A stretch of 64,000 nucleotides of DNA, taken from assembly GCF_037038585.1 (NCBI RefSeq), contig NC_092521.1, positions 48,338,398 to 48,402,397 on the forward strand. Direction: 5' to 3'. Source of the stretch: Patagioenas fasciata. Its lineage: Eukaryota; Chordata; Aves; Columbiformes; Columbidae. The notes beneath the pieces are model-generated. The model ran no database searches. It was not told the origin of the DNA and saw only the letters and a list, made by a program, of their open reading frames with translations. A program made the position numbers and the translations under genes. Positions 53,781 to 63,862 of the stretch are shown in pieces; positions within the stretch are counted from its first letter, which is position 1; every line of letters starts with the position of its first letter.

Positions 53781-54518
53781 TGTGCTGGTTTGACTGAAAT
53801 TGAGTTAATTTTTTTCATGAAGTTAGAAACTCTTCTGCAGCTAGCACAGCCGTTGTTTGGATTTAGTTTGAGAATAAGAAGATAGCATGTCGGGATAGAA
53901 TTAATGTTTTTCTTCAAGTAACCTTCCAATGTTTTTTAGTTGCAATTAAGAAGACGTAAGAAGTTACTCTCAGCTGTTGTCTGAGAGATCAAGGTCCTCC
54001 TGGACTATCTGCAGGTGTGAGGCAGCTGGGGAGGGGAGCATGGATGGGATCGACCTTGACTGACATCCAGACCAATCAAGCTTCGTATTTAATGAGTCAG
54101 ATTTCCTGGCTCCTTAGACCTGGTCCAGTTCTGTTCTGACTGAGTGCTGTTCAGGAGTTTAGTTCAGTCTTCACTATTCTGCTGCTCCGCAGTTGGCCCC
54201 TGGGCCTTTCTGCTTTTTTTGTCTTTTCTCTCTCTTCCTGGGAATGGCTGTTCAAGACCAGGGTGCTCTCTACCTGGGACTGGCTGCTTGGTGTGGATGG
54301 AGTTTGTGAGGAATTGAGTTATCACTTATTTTATATTTTATTTTAATTGTACATATATAATTATTAGTATTATTTTGTTATTTTATTAAACTGTTTTTAT
54401 AAAAATCCACGAGTTTCTCCCTTCCCTTTAGATTCTCTCCCTTATTTGGGGTAGAGGGGGTAGAGTGAGTGAGCAGCTGTCGGTGTTTTTTATCGCTAGC
54501 TTGGGTTAAAATGTGACA
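53781..54518 (+). mobile_element. Solo LTR of an avian endogenous retrovirus (ERVL-like)
   Basis: A 738-bp element begins TGTGCTGGTTTGA and ends AATGTGACA, with the canonical TG...CA ends. It is flanked by the 5-bp direct repeat TAACC (53776-53780 and 54519-54523), a target-site duplication of the length typical of ERVL. The right third has the features of an LTR: an ATTAAA polyadenylation signal at 54385-54390 and downstream sequence resembling avian ERV LTRs (ATCCACGAGTTTCTC, then a G-rich segment and GAGTGAGTGAGCAGC). A CCAAT motif (54072-54076) and a TATTTAA box (54085-54091) suggest the promoter. No internal viral genes are present, so it is a recombination-derived solo LTR in the same orientation as CDH2. 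Family naming is by recalled similarity. Confidence 0.8.
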
Positions 54519-57500
54519 TAACCAAAGCAACGATGTGATGAAAGGGTTAATGTGATCATTGTGTTTGTTAACATGGGAGCATTCAGTAGGAATGTGGTAT
54601 GTGTTATCACTTCTGTTTTTCAAATGACTACAGCTGGTGGTGAAATACAGTGTGCAGTTCTAGCACCAATATTTCAAGCAGCATGTTAAAAATTAGAGGG
54701 TCAGGGAAGAACAGGAACACTTATTAAATGATTTGGAAATACGTGTTTTAATGAAATACTCAAGGACTTTGATTTAGTTAGCTTAATGAGGAAAAGCTTT
54801 GATTTATCAAACGTAACTGGTCTGTAGTTCTAATACAGGGAACAGACACATGAAAAAGCAACTCTTCAGCTTAGTGCTGAAAGAACTAACAAGAGTGAAT
54901 ACCTGGAAATTATACAAGTTAGATAAATGCAGCTACTCATGACACAGACATTTTTAAAGAGAAGGGTAACCATCCACTGTAACAACTTAGTACAGGTGAC
55001 ATTAGACTCTCCATCACCAGTAATTTTTAAATGAAAATTGGATATATATATATATTTTTTTTTTAATCTGGTTCAAGCAGCAACTCTTTCAGCAACCAAT
55101 ACTACTGCATCGAAGGTCAGCCTATTGACTTTTATTCATTTAATCTAGGATATATAACATTTCCAATCTAAGCATTTTAAGGTAAATCACAAGCATGCAT
55201 AAAAAATTCCTGACTACAAACCCTGGGAACCACGTAAGGACTTTCAGTATTTGTTTTTCTCCAAAAAGTATTCTTGGCTGTGCAATAACCGTGGTGCAAT
55301 GTAGATATCACTGCAGTAGCATCAGACCAGGTAGCAGCAGCACAAAGCTCAGTGCTGGATGCAAAATCCTTTTGCAATTCAAAGTGAACACTTGTGTGTT
55401 TTGCCCATGCTGAGCTCCCTGCTATTGCCTGCAGCTCAGGATCTGTGAACAGATGAGGTTACAGCAGCAGCTCACATTACACCCTCTGTCCAAAGTGGTT
55501 CAAAGAAAGGCCTAGGAGGAAAAAGTGTCTATCCCTGACTTGTGAAGTAAGACTTTCCACAGAAGAACTGTATTCACTGGGAAAATCTGACTAGGAGAAG
55601 ACTCGTGGTGGATTCTGCCAGTCTGAATCGAGCCTCTGTGTCTGCCTCAAAAATATCCTCTTGCTCTGCACAAATTATTGGCCCTGTTACGAAAATCACT
55701 AGGCCATATTCTTAAGCCTGTGTTTTGATAAGGTCAAAATAAATTATGGAAACGGTCCCTTCTGACTTCAGAAAATATAAAAAACAGTGGATGCAATCCA
55801 TTAGCAGCAAAGGAAAAGTAAGAGATTTTATTTTAAAGCCAAAGAACTATTTATTTATTTTCAGAATCTGCACATGTACTGAATTGTGTTCCTTAACACA
55901 GAAACAATTTTGGGGCTATAATTTAAAATAAATGAATAAATAAATAAATAATACTAAATCCTTTATATCAACTCCTAAATATTTCTGTTAAGACTCCAGG
56001 GAAAAAAAATGGGCAAACTTTTGAACACGACAAGCACTCAGCAACTCCCATTGATCCTAAGGTCAGAAGCAGCAGGGTGGGATTTATAAGAAGGAATGAC
56101 GCAGATTTAGGGCTTTGACAAAGGCGCCCTGGTTCATCTTGCCATGACAGTTGTTAACACCTTAATCCAAACAACCCTCCTGCCCCTTGGCCTCTGATTC
56201 ACCATGGTTTGTTGTTTTTTTAATCCACTGCCCGGTAGCTACCTGGGGGCACTGCTCGGCTGTTCAGCCCACACTGTTGATGAGTTCGAACCAAAGCGGT
56301 GGGCTGCAAACTGGTGAAGAGGGTACAAGCACGTGTTCCCCTCAGCTCTGGGGATGGACACCTCTTGGGATGAGACAATGCTGGCAGCTGTTGACAGTAG
56401 CAAACTGCAGTGTCACAGGAAAAAGCTTTTTTTGTTTGTTTGTTTGAAGAGCTTATTTTCAGATAGAGCAGTGCCTGCAGAGATCAGCCTTTCCACACGA
56501 TGTTCTTGGCACTGCGAGCACAAAACCCCAAATCTCCAGGCTGCCAGGGGTCTAATGTACCCAAAGGAGAGTATTCTTCCCCTAATAATAAATGTTTCGA
56601 GATTTTTCTAAAGTTCAGGGTAATGATCCAGTGATGCAAATTCAGGTAGCATTTGCAGATATTTTAGACTTGCATTACTGCAAACCAGAAAGAAGAATTT
56701 CCAAAATGCCATTTCAGAGAAGAAAGCCGTAAGTCCTATTAATGTGAAAATGATTCAAAAATCAGGAAGATTTTCTTTTAATCATCAGATTTCTCTGAAA
56801 GTATGTAAAATATTTCTGCATGGCTACTTCACTGCGTGTCAAATTTTAACTTGGACTGAATGTCTTCAAGTTGTAAACACTTTTAATAAGAGCACTACTA
56901 TTATTAATCTACTTGTCAATAAAAACATTTCAGATGTTTGAATCCACAATTTCCTAATTTTCAAAATGCTCTAAACTTCTTGAGTACTTGGAACAAGCCA
57001 TAAAATATGTTTATTTTAATCCACAATTTTTGGGAACATTGGCTGAAATCTAAAACTCAGTTTTTGTAATTGTGTTTTCTCTCCTTGAAGCAGAAAAGAG
57101 TATCAATTGCGTATCAATTACATTATCATGCTGGGCCATTTTATATTCCACCTTCATGTCTCCTATGGAAAACATAATTATCAGTATTACAGTCCATGAC
57201 AAAGGAAGGTATCTATGAAGTATAACCACAGCTTCTATTGACAACAGTTTCTTCGCTAGAGGAAGCCATACGTTTCTGTTGTTTTGTGACCAAGGAAATC
57301 TTAAAGCACCACAATCTTTTTTTCCCAATATTTTATCCAAAAGAAATATTGCCTCAGTTCTTTCCTCCAGCTTACTCTTCGATACATCAGTCAGACCCAG
57401 CTCCTTCTCCGTGCTGTTGGAGCCTTTCAAGGGAAGCAACAAACTCAGAAAATAGAGTCTCCACCATCTTTCTGGTGCTTAATACAACAGAAAGCACTGG

Positions 57501-58084
57501 AAACTCCAGAGCAGCTCCTCCTGTCTCCAAACAGGGGAACTGACTTGTTCTATGAAGACAGCTTGTTTGCAGAATTTTTGTAACATAGCAGTTGTTGGGG
57601 GAATAAGAGGTATATCGGTTGCATACAGATCTGTCAGGGGATGTAGCTGTCAAAGTCTTCTGAACTATAACAGAATAATTTTCAGACCTGTAACAATGCC
57701 TGATTTTGGTCAACTTTAACAGTGACTGAAAAAGGTGCTACCTCAACATAGGAGTGATGCTCCTCCCAAAGTTGAAGTCTATGCTCCAGAGCCTGGAGTA
57801 AAATCCCTTAATAAGATGGCAGTAAGAATTCTATAACAAAAGTAAAATGACATATTTTCCTTGATCTCATTCATCAAAAAGGACAAAGGATTTTTCTGAA
57901 GTTTTCGAAAAGCACTTGGCTTGAAAAAAACAACCAGCCCAGAGAATTCAATCTTGCTAACTAAAATAATAAAATATTATGGTAAATGAGAATAAAACTT
58001 AGGGATAGGAAATATTAGGCAAACCTAACTACAGGTGTTAAAAACTCTGATGAATAATGAAAGTGGCAACCCACATGACAGCTC

Positions 58085-58132
58085 TTACAATTTCATTAAA
58101 GCAAAATATTACAATGTCATTAAAGTAAATTA
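58085..58132. repeat. Tandem duplication, 2 x 24 bp
   Basis: Two adjacent 24-nt units starting TTACAAT at 58085 and 58109 match at about 21 of 24 positions. Each carries ACAAT and TCATTAAAG. No coding potential. Probably a replication-slippage duplication. Confidence 0.7.
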
Positions 58133-58870
58133 TTATCTAGGCTGTTTTACCATAAACAATTATAATTCCAGTTTCTTAATATTTATTACCTAGAAGTCAG
58201 GAGTAATAGGATTGGTCTTCTGGAAATTTCCAATGTTTCTTTTTTGTAGGTGTTACATACATACATTTTCAGAGAAGTCAACAGGTTCATTCACGTCAGT
58301 GAGTTGTGGCTGTGGCTAAGGAGAGAGTCTGGGACTCTGCAGACTGCATGAGTCAGAAAAAAGTGAGGCTTCTGATCCTAAGACAATAAAATTATTACAC
58401 TGGAAAGCCAATCAAGAGAAAGAAAACACTTCAAATAAGTGAATTATCAGCAAATAAAAAAAACGTGAAGATAGCTTTTTAAGAGGCAAGTCCACCTATT
58501 TCTACTAGCCTATTTGATATGAAGCAGTTTCATGAAACTGTAAAACTTTCTTTTGTAATGATTAGAAATTACCATAGGCTCTTGTTACAAGTCGTCATCC
58601 TTTCAGCCCTTTCACCATATGATTAAGGTCTTGTTCTGGAAAAGATTTTTTTTTTTGTTGAAGATATCCAACTGAATAGAGATGCTACGCTGATCAGAAG
58701 ATCTTTTTCTGTATCTTGATTTTCAATAGAAACTCTCCAGGACAAATAGCTTGCAGGCAGTGGGCAGTGATGCTGAATGAGATCCCTGGAAGAATGAATT
58801 ACAAGCATTAAACTTCACTATGATGATTCCCAAATCATCACACCGAGGGTATAGACATAAAGCAAATTAC

Positions 58871-58890
58871 ACAATATGCAAATATATTGT
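58871..58890. promoter_or_regulatory. Octamer nested between inverted SOX half-sites (candidate)
   Basis: The 20-nt stretch ACAATATGCAAATATATTGT contains a perfect POU octamer, ATGCAAAT, at 58876-58883. A SOX-type ACAAT precedes it directly and the inverse ATTGT follows 2 nt later. The outer heptamers ACAATAT and ATATTGT are exact inverted repeats. It lies 4.9 kb upstream of the CDH2 start codon. Binding is predicted from motif only. Confidence 0.35.
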
Positions 58891-60038
58891 ATCACATCTG
58901 GATTACATATGCTCAGCTTCTTCTCCATAGAGAAATCCTTCGCAAAAGTTACTAGCAATTAACAGAAATATAACTATGGTGACAGATATGATTTAGTTAT
59001 CAGAAAAAGGAAAAAAAAAATCCTCTTCCACCAAATCATATATATATATTCTGCACACATAGTGACTGAATGAGATTGATGTTGCCAAGTGTTGCTAAAG
59101 TGGAAACAGAACCACTGTATACAACATTCTTTCATCTTAACCCAGCTGATTTTCAAATTTGAGCAGAACAGCTCACTAACTGCTGCAGCTGTAGCTACCT
59201 TTCCATGTCTTGCATTGTCTTCATGTAAGAAACAGGCTGGAGAAACAGGCAGGGCTATGAGTGTTAGGTAATGACAGTGACAGAAAAGCCCACAAGGATA
59301 ACCTGGTTAAGTTCTGCAACAAATTACAAGATATAGTCAAGTAAACATTATGTATGGCTACGACTGACTTTTTTTTCCCTTTCTGAGACTATTTCCCTAA
59401 ATAAAAGGACAATTAGAATGGATGGATTTTTTAGTTCACATAGATGATCAACATGAAAAAAGCATGTTTAGAAAAAGCACTCAGACCAGATAATGCAAAG
59501 GGTCATGCTTTTTTTACTAAAGTAAGAGAAAGACAGCAGTACTAACAACAGCATTTTAATTATCTCAATTTTTAAAATATTTATGCTGTTTGGGCATCTG
59601 TGTCACTCAGTTTTTTCCCATTTGACGCTATCTACATAAAACTGCATTTTCCCCGGCCATGCAGGATTACCTGCTTCCTAAAACAATAATTTTAAAGTGT
59701 TGCCAACAACTAACAATCTTACAATTCAGAAAAAAATCTCCCCCCTTAGGAATTTTTTATGTGTGAAGTTGCTGTATAGAATACACAAATTTGCGTTTTC
59801 CCTGTTGCCTGTCACAGACTACTCAGAACAAGTCTGGGGTCTCAAGGGGTCCAAGGAGCCCAAGCTGAAAACCACTATCCTAAAAAGCTGAAATTTTGTT
59901 TTTGTTACTGCTTCTTTTTCTTCTGTTATAAGAATATCCTGAGGAATCATGGTTAGCTGATAGTGTGTGCAGCTTTCATGTAATAGTAAGAAACACTGTT
60001 TTTTCCACTCTTGTGATAAAACTTGGTAGTAAGAATTT

Positions 60039-60071
60039 AATGCCCTCAGACCTATTAGGTCTGAGGGCATT
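60039..60071. repeat. Near-perfect 33-nt palindrome (16-bp arms, 1-nt centre)
   Basis: The arm AATGCCCTCAGACCTA (60039-60054) is followed after a single T by its exact reverse complement (60056-60071). As DNA it could extrude a cruciform; as RNA it would fold into a 15-16 bp hairpin. It is too short for a canonical pre-miRNA. Outside the arms complementarity stops at once (T60038 against C60072). A replication template-switch event is a plausible origin. Confidence 0.9.
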
Positions 60072-61844
60072 CAAATAAAAATAAATTCCACAAAAAAAAA
60101 ATATTTCCACATATGTAATGAAGGATACAAGGAAAGAGGGTAAACTAATAAGCTTTTAGTATTCTTGCTTGGTACATTTATCCTTCTATCTGGTAAATAC
60201 TTAGGCATACAAACGCTGGTGTGCCTGTGTGTGGTGTAACTCAGTTTGCTGAGATCACATGTATAAATGTTTGTCAGATCAAGGCCTAAACTGTCAGTAA
60301 AGTGCTTAATTTGCATCATTTGAATTGAGGAGAATAGTGGCAGTACCTGGCAGACTAAATGTAAAGACAGACCCACAAGGGAAAAGGCTTTTTTTTTTCC
60401 AAAATACTTGAAGCCATGAGCAATCTATAGTCTGTTCCAAATTGAAAACATTCTCTTTTTTACAGAATTTTTATGAACCCTAGGAATGAAAATTAATTTG
60501 GACAAGTTGAAAGAGAGAGTCAACTCCATGACTAACATGGGAATTACCCTAATCCTCTCTTCAACTTAATCATGGAATTTTAACAAGGTTTTTCTGGAAG
60601 CCCTTGAGATCTCCTAGGTTGAATATTACCTTATGCCCATTATTTTTATACTACTTAAAACACACAAATGCAAACCATGGCTGAGTTAAGAAATAAGCCC
60701 TTTCAGTTCTAAATCACTTGATCTTGGCCACCAATTGGTGGCTTTTGCATGATACACATAAAAGAGTTGATGATCTCCAGCTAGTATCAGTTCTAACCCT
60801 GAATCTCCAGCTATGCCTATTTAATGCTAGACTATTCCTGGGAGAAAAAAAAAAGGCTGTTATCTTTGGTTTATGCTACAGGTGAACAGCATAAGCCCTA
60901 AGAAGTCATCCATGTCTGGAAGCAATGCACAAGTTTCTACTCTGCCCTCTCAAACATATGCCTCTCATCCATAAAGAGATGTGGTGCAGAGACTATACCT
61001 GAAAAGGTATAACCCACCTTTGCTCTCGCTAGTTTCTCTTTATCAGAGTACCCAGAACAAGGAAACTCCATGAGCTGGAGGAAACTTTTTGTTACAACTG
61101 TGTAAATGAGGGAAGCCAACTGCTTGATAGAAACTTGTTCAAGGCTGAGAGATTCAGGAAAATGGTGGTGTTGAGAGCAATTTTTCTGCCAGTGTTACTG
61201 TTTCTGCTAACCAAATTCAGAGGTGGCAGCAGCAGAACCCTAAGAAGCATCAGCCAGAGCTCAGATCTAGTAACATTCAAGATACACTGCAGAGCCTTTC
61301 ATTTTTTCAGACCTTTGGGGATGGATGGGTTCAAGGATATGAAGTGCCAGGCTCATTCAGATGATAAGTAATTACTCTAATTGGACAGTTGGCTTATGGA
61401 GTTGTTTATATTGTGTGCTTTGCATTTTGTAGAACACTTGTAAGAATGAATATATGCTCAAATACAGTCATTAGTAAATGTTAATATTATGTCTACCTAC
61501 CTGAAAATACAAACAGAAATCTGTTACTCAGTGAAATTCACCGTTTCATAAGCAAATCCAAATGAAGATATTAGAATTGCTAAAGAGAGCTAACACATGC
61601 TCCGTCAGGTGCAAACCTTGGAAACTCTTCCTTGTAATAGGATATAAACATCAGCTGTGACCTTCTTGCTTCCTTTCCCCTCAGTCATAGACTAAATTTT
61701 AATGCAGAAACTCATTACCAGACGTTGTTTCCCTCATTTATCGTTCTTCACAACTGTTCGCTTCGGTAGGAGTTCATGGGCTACAACTTAAAAGAAGGGG
61801 GGAGCTGGGGGAGGAATCTGTTTTTCTAGGTAGGGCTGCCTCCC

Positions 61845-62110
61845 CTCGGCTGAGCCTCTTTTGGCTTTTAACGTTCGCAGGTGGCTCCTGGCTCGGCCTC
61901 TGCCCGGGCCCGGCCTGGCCCTACCCCGGGGGGGGGCGGCGGGCGGCACCGGCGTCTCCCCCGCTGCTGCTCCCGTTTTCTCCCTGTCCTCTGGCTTGAG
62001 TGAACAGCTGCATCTCAACTCGCAAGCGACCGGTATTTTCAATTTCGAAGCTAATGGAATCAGCATCGTACAAGCGTACTTACCCCGCCTTTCCCCGACA
62101 AAACGTAAAA
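61845..62110. promoter_or_regulatory. Small CpG-rich patch 1.7-1.9 kb upstream of the CDH2 start
   Basis: A GC- and CpG-rich patch, including a G9 run near 61928-61936 and CGGCGGGCGGC, stands alone in AT-rich sequence and is separated from the main island by about 600 bp of AT-rich DNA. CpGs continue to about 62105. On the - strand a consensus splice donor (GGG|GTAAGT, exon side ending at 62084) lies inside the patch, so it may mark the start of an antisense or divergent transcript. It could equally be an outlying fragment of the CDH2 island. Confidence 0.4.
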
Positions 62111-62548
62111 GCAAAGCCGATGTTTCCTTTCAAAACATGAGTATGACCCTCTGGGTTCTTTTTCAAAGCAGATAAAAAAAAAAATTCTTGCAAGTTCAAC
62201 TGCAAAATAAGATGCTTTAAAATAAATCATGTACCATTTTGAATCAACACTTCATCACTTCATGGGATTGTCTAGGGGCCAATGTCTACAAATCCTCCCC
62301 TTATTATGTCCCAGGATGGGAGCTCTGATGCATGGACACAAAACAACTTTGCTCAGTGACCTGTGGGCTGGAGAAAATCCTTGCCAGCTCTGCAAATGAC
62401 CCAGCACTGATACTTGCTTTTCTGTAACTGTTCACTCAGCAACACTCCTCCCCAGTTCCGTTATGCACGCTGACGTTTTTGGACTCGCGGACCGCAGCCC
62501 TGTCCAAGCTTTTGAAAACAGTTGCTGATAAAATTCAGCAGGTAGTTC

Positions 62549-62653
62549 GGGGAAAAAAAAAAAAAAAAAGAGAGAAAAAGGAGTGAGAGGAGGAGGGTGG
62601 GGGGGTAAAAGACTGAAGAGGGGAAAAAAAGGGGGGAGGGAGGGAAGAAAAAG
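62549..62653. repeat. Purine-rich low-complexity tract upstream of CDH2
   Basis: About 105 nt are almost all A and G on the + strand, starting with GGGG and A17, then GAGA and GGAGG blocks, a G7 run and GGGGGGAGGGAGGG. A few pyrimidines interrupt it (near 62584, 62598, 62606 and 62612-62613). Such tracts can form triplex or G-quadruplex structures and are often nucleosome-poor. It sits just outside the CpG-island boundary. Confidence 0.7.
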
Positions 62654-62689
62654 ATAACCCGCAAAGCTGTAACAGTTAAGCAAAACTTG

Positions 62690-63787
62690 CCGCACCGCCA
62701 GCAGTGGCTGGCGGGCAGGGGCGTCCCAGCGCCCCCGCACTGGGCACAGCTGGCGCCCCCGCAGCTTCTGGCTGCATCCACTGTCCCCTACCCAGCACAG
62801 CGGGGACGGGTCCTTCCTTCCCCTGCAAGTTCTCCACTCGTCCCTCAAACAATTGCAGCACACCAGGTTAGTGGGCTGGGATTTATTCCTCCCCCCCGCC
62901 GCCTTGACTGCTGCCGACTGCCCCACTGCCCTAAACGCCGGCCCTCTGGGGACCGCGGAGGGGCAGCACTATTTGCAGGCGGCAGCGATCTTCGGAGCTT
63001 GCCGTGCCGTTCTGTTCCCATTGGCCGTGCGGCCGATAGGGAGCGACGGGAGGTGGGGGGGGAAGCTGCCAACAGCAGGCAGGCAGGCAGGCAGGCACCG
63101 GGCGAGCGCATACACACACGCACGGCAGGCAGAGGCTGCTGGGGTATTGTTATCATTGTGCTTCAGCGGAGGGTTTTGCGTGCAGGGGGAGGGGTGGAGG
63201 GAGGAGAAGAAAGAAGGAGAGAGAAAGTGCGGGGCGAGCATGCAGCAGGGCTGGGGCCGGCGCAGTGGCGGTGCTGGCGCGCCCGGGCTGAGGCGCTGAG
63301 AGGAGCCGCCTGCCCGAGCTCGCTGGGGGGCACCGGCGGGAGGAGCGAGGCGGGCACGATCCAGGCGTGGGGAAAGCAGCTAGCCGAGGGGAGCTTCCGC
63401 CGCACCGGCCTCGCAGCAGCGACTACTTCATTCTTATCTCCCAGCCTTTTGTTCGCCCATCCTCCTCCTCTTCCCTGCCCACCCTCTGCACCGCGGAGGG
63501 GGCTCGGCAGAGAGAAAAGCAGCCTGACCCAGAGCTGAGTTTCACCCATCCTCCGCCCCTCTCTTTCTCCGGTCTCTTTTCTTCCCCCGCTGCATCGCTG
63601 CCCATGAGCTAGAGCGGCAGCCAGCTCCGCGGCAGCCGGCTCCGGCAAGGGGGGCAGACGCCGTCCGCAGCCCCCGGCAGCTGCTGCTGCCCGACCCTCC
63701 CCGCTGCTCCCCTCGCCCCGCTCCGCGGGCTCCAGCCGCACTCCGGGACTGCTGGGGGCCGCCCTGCCGCCGCCCCTCCTCGCCTCC
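62690..63787 (+). promoter_or_regulatory. CDH2: CDH2 CpG-island promoter and 5' UTR
   Basis: GC content and CpG frequency rise sharply at about 62690 and stay high to the window end, the mark of a vertebrate CpG-island promoter. I see no TATA box at a useful position. There is an inverted CCAAT box (ATTGG, 63020-63024, within CCCATTGGCC), several GC-rich Sp1/KLF-type boxes (for example 63183-63202), a five-unit CAGG repeat (63076-63095) and a short inverted repeat GCCAGC-AGTG-GCTGGC (63 kb side of the boundary, 62697-62712). The transcription start cannot be read from sequence; it probably lies within about 63.1-63.7 kb. ATGs at 63240 and 63604 would be upstream ORFs if transcribed. Confidence 0.8.
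63604..63612 (+). other. Minimal upstream ORF in the CDH2 leader (ATG-AGC-TAG)
   Basis: A two-codon reading frame, Met-Ser-stop, lies 175 nt upstream of the CDH2 start and is probably in the 5' UTR. A second upstream ATG at 63240 opens a 19-codon frame ending with TGA at 63297-63299, and is relevant only if transcription begins upstream of it. Both ATGs and the stops are seen directly. Any effect on translation is inference. Confidence 0.4.
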
Positions 63788-63862
63788 ATGTGCCGGGTAG
63801 CGGGAGCGCCGCCGCGGATCCTGCCGCCGCTGGCGCTGATGCTGCTGGCGGCCCTGCAGCAG
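63788..63862 (+). CDS. CDH2: N-cadherin (cadherin-2), coding part of exon 1
   Basis: Exon 1 encodes 25 residues starting MCRVAGAPPRILPP and ending LQQ. It then meets a consensus donor (CAG|GTAAGC, intron starting at 63863) between codons, phase 0. The MCR-[I/V]-AG start, two arginines and a Leu/Ala-rich core (about residues 12-23) are the N-cadherin signal peptide; by recall it matches the chicken protein at nearly every position. N-cadherin is a calcium-dependent homophilic adhesion receptor of neural, cardiac and mesenchymal cells; its prodomain, five cadherin repeats, membrane span and catenin-binding tail lie in later exons outside the window. The start is the first in-frame ATG after an in-frame TGA at 63536-63538. 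Its initiation context is weak (T at -3, T at +4). It lies in a CpG island, with no gene recognised in the 62 kb upstream. Identity rests on 25 residues plus gene structure. Confidence 0.92.

Larger units (their letters stand above)
54524..61844. other. Intergenic AT-rich DNA, no gene recognised
   Basis: No coding exon or RNA gene can be supported. It holds TA-rich runs (55043-55054, 59040-59050), an AAATA-type repeat (55925-55951), a 2 x 24-bp tandem repeat (58085-58132), an octamer flanked by SOX half-sites (58871-58890) and a 33-nt palindrome (60039-60071). Open frames here are short and lack recognisable domains. Confidence 0.7.

Noticed and set aside
60039-60071. miRNA precursor reading of the 33-nt palindrome
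   Set aside because: Stem too short and loop of 1 nt; a canonical pre-miRNA needs about 60-80 nt.
61861-62175. 104-codon + strand frame over the small CpG patch
   Set aside because: Has no ATG start at its given beginning (TTG), and only follows from GC-rich composition.
62687-63538. 283-codon + strand frame in the CpG island, in the same frame as CDH2
   Set aside because: It ends at TGA 63536-63538, before the CDH2 start. Composition is GC-driven low complexity (Pro, Ala, Gly, Arg) and opposite-strand frames of similar length exist there.
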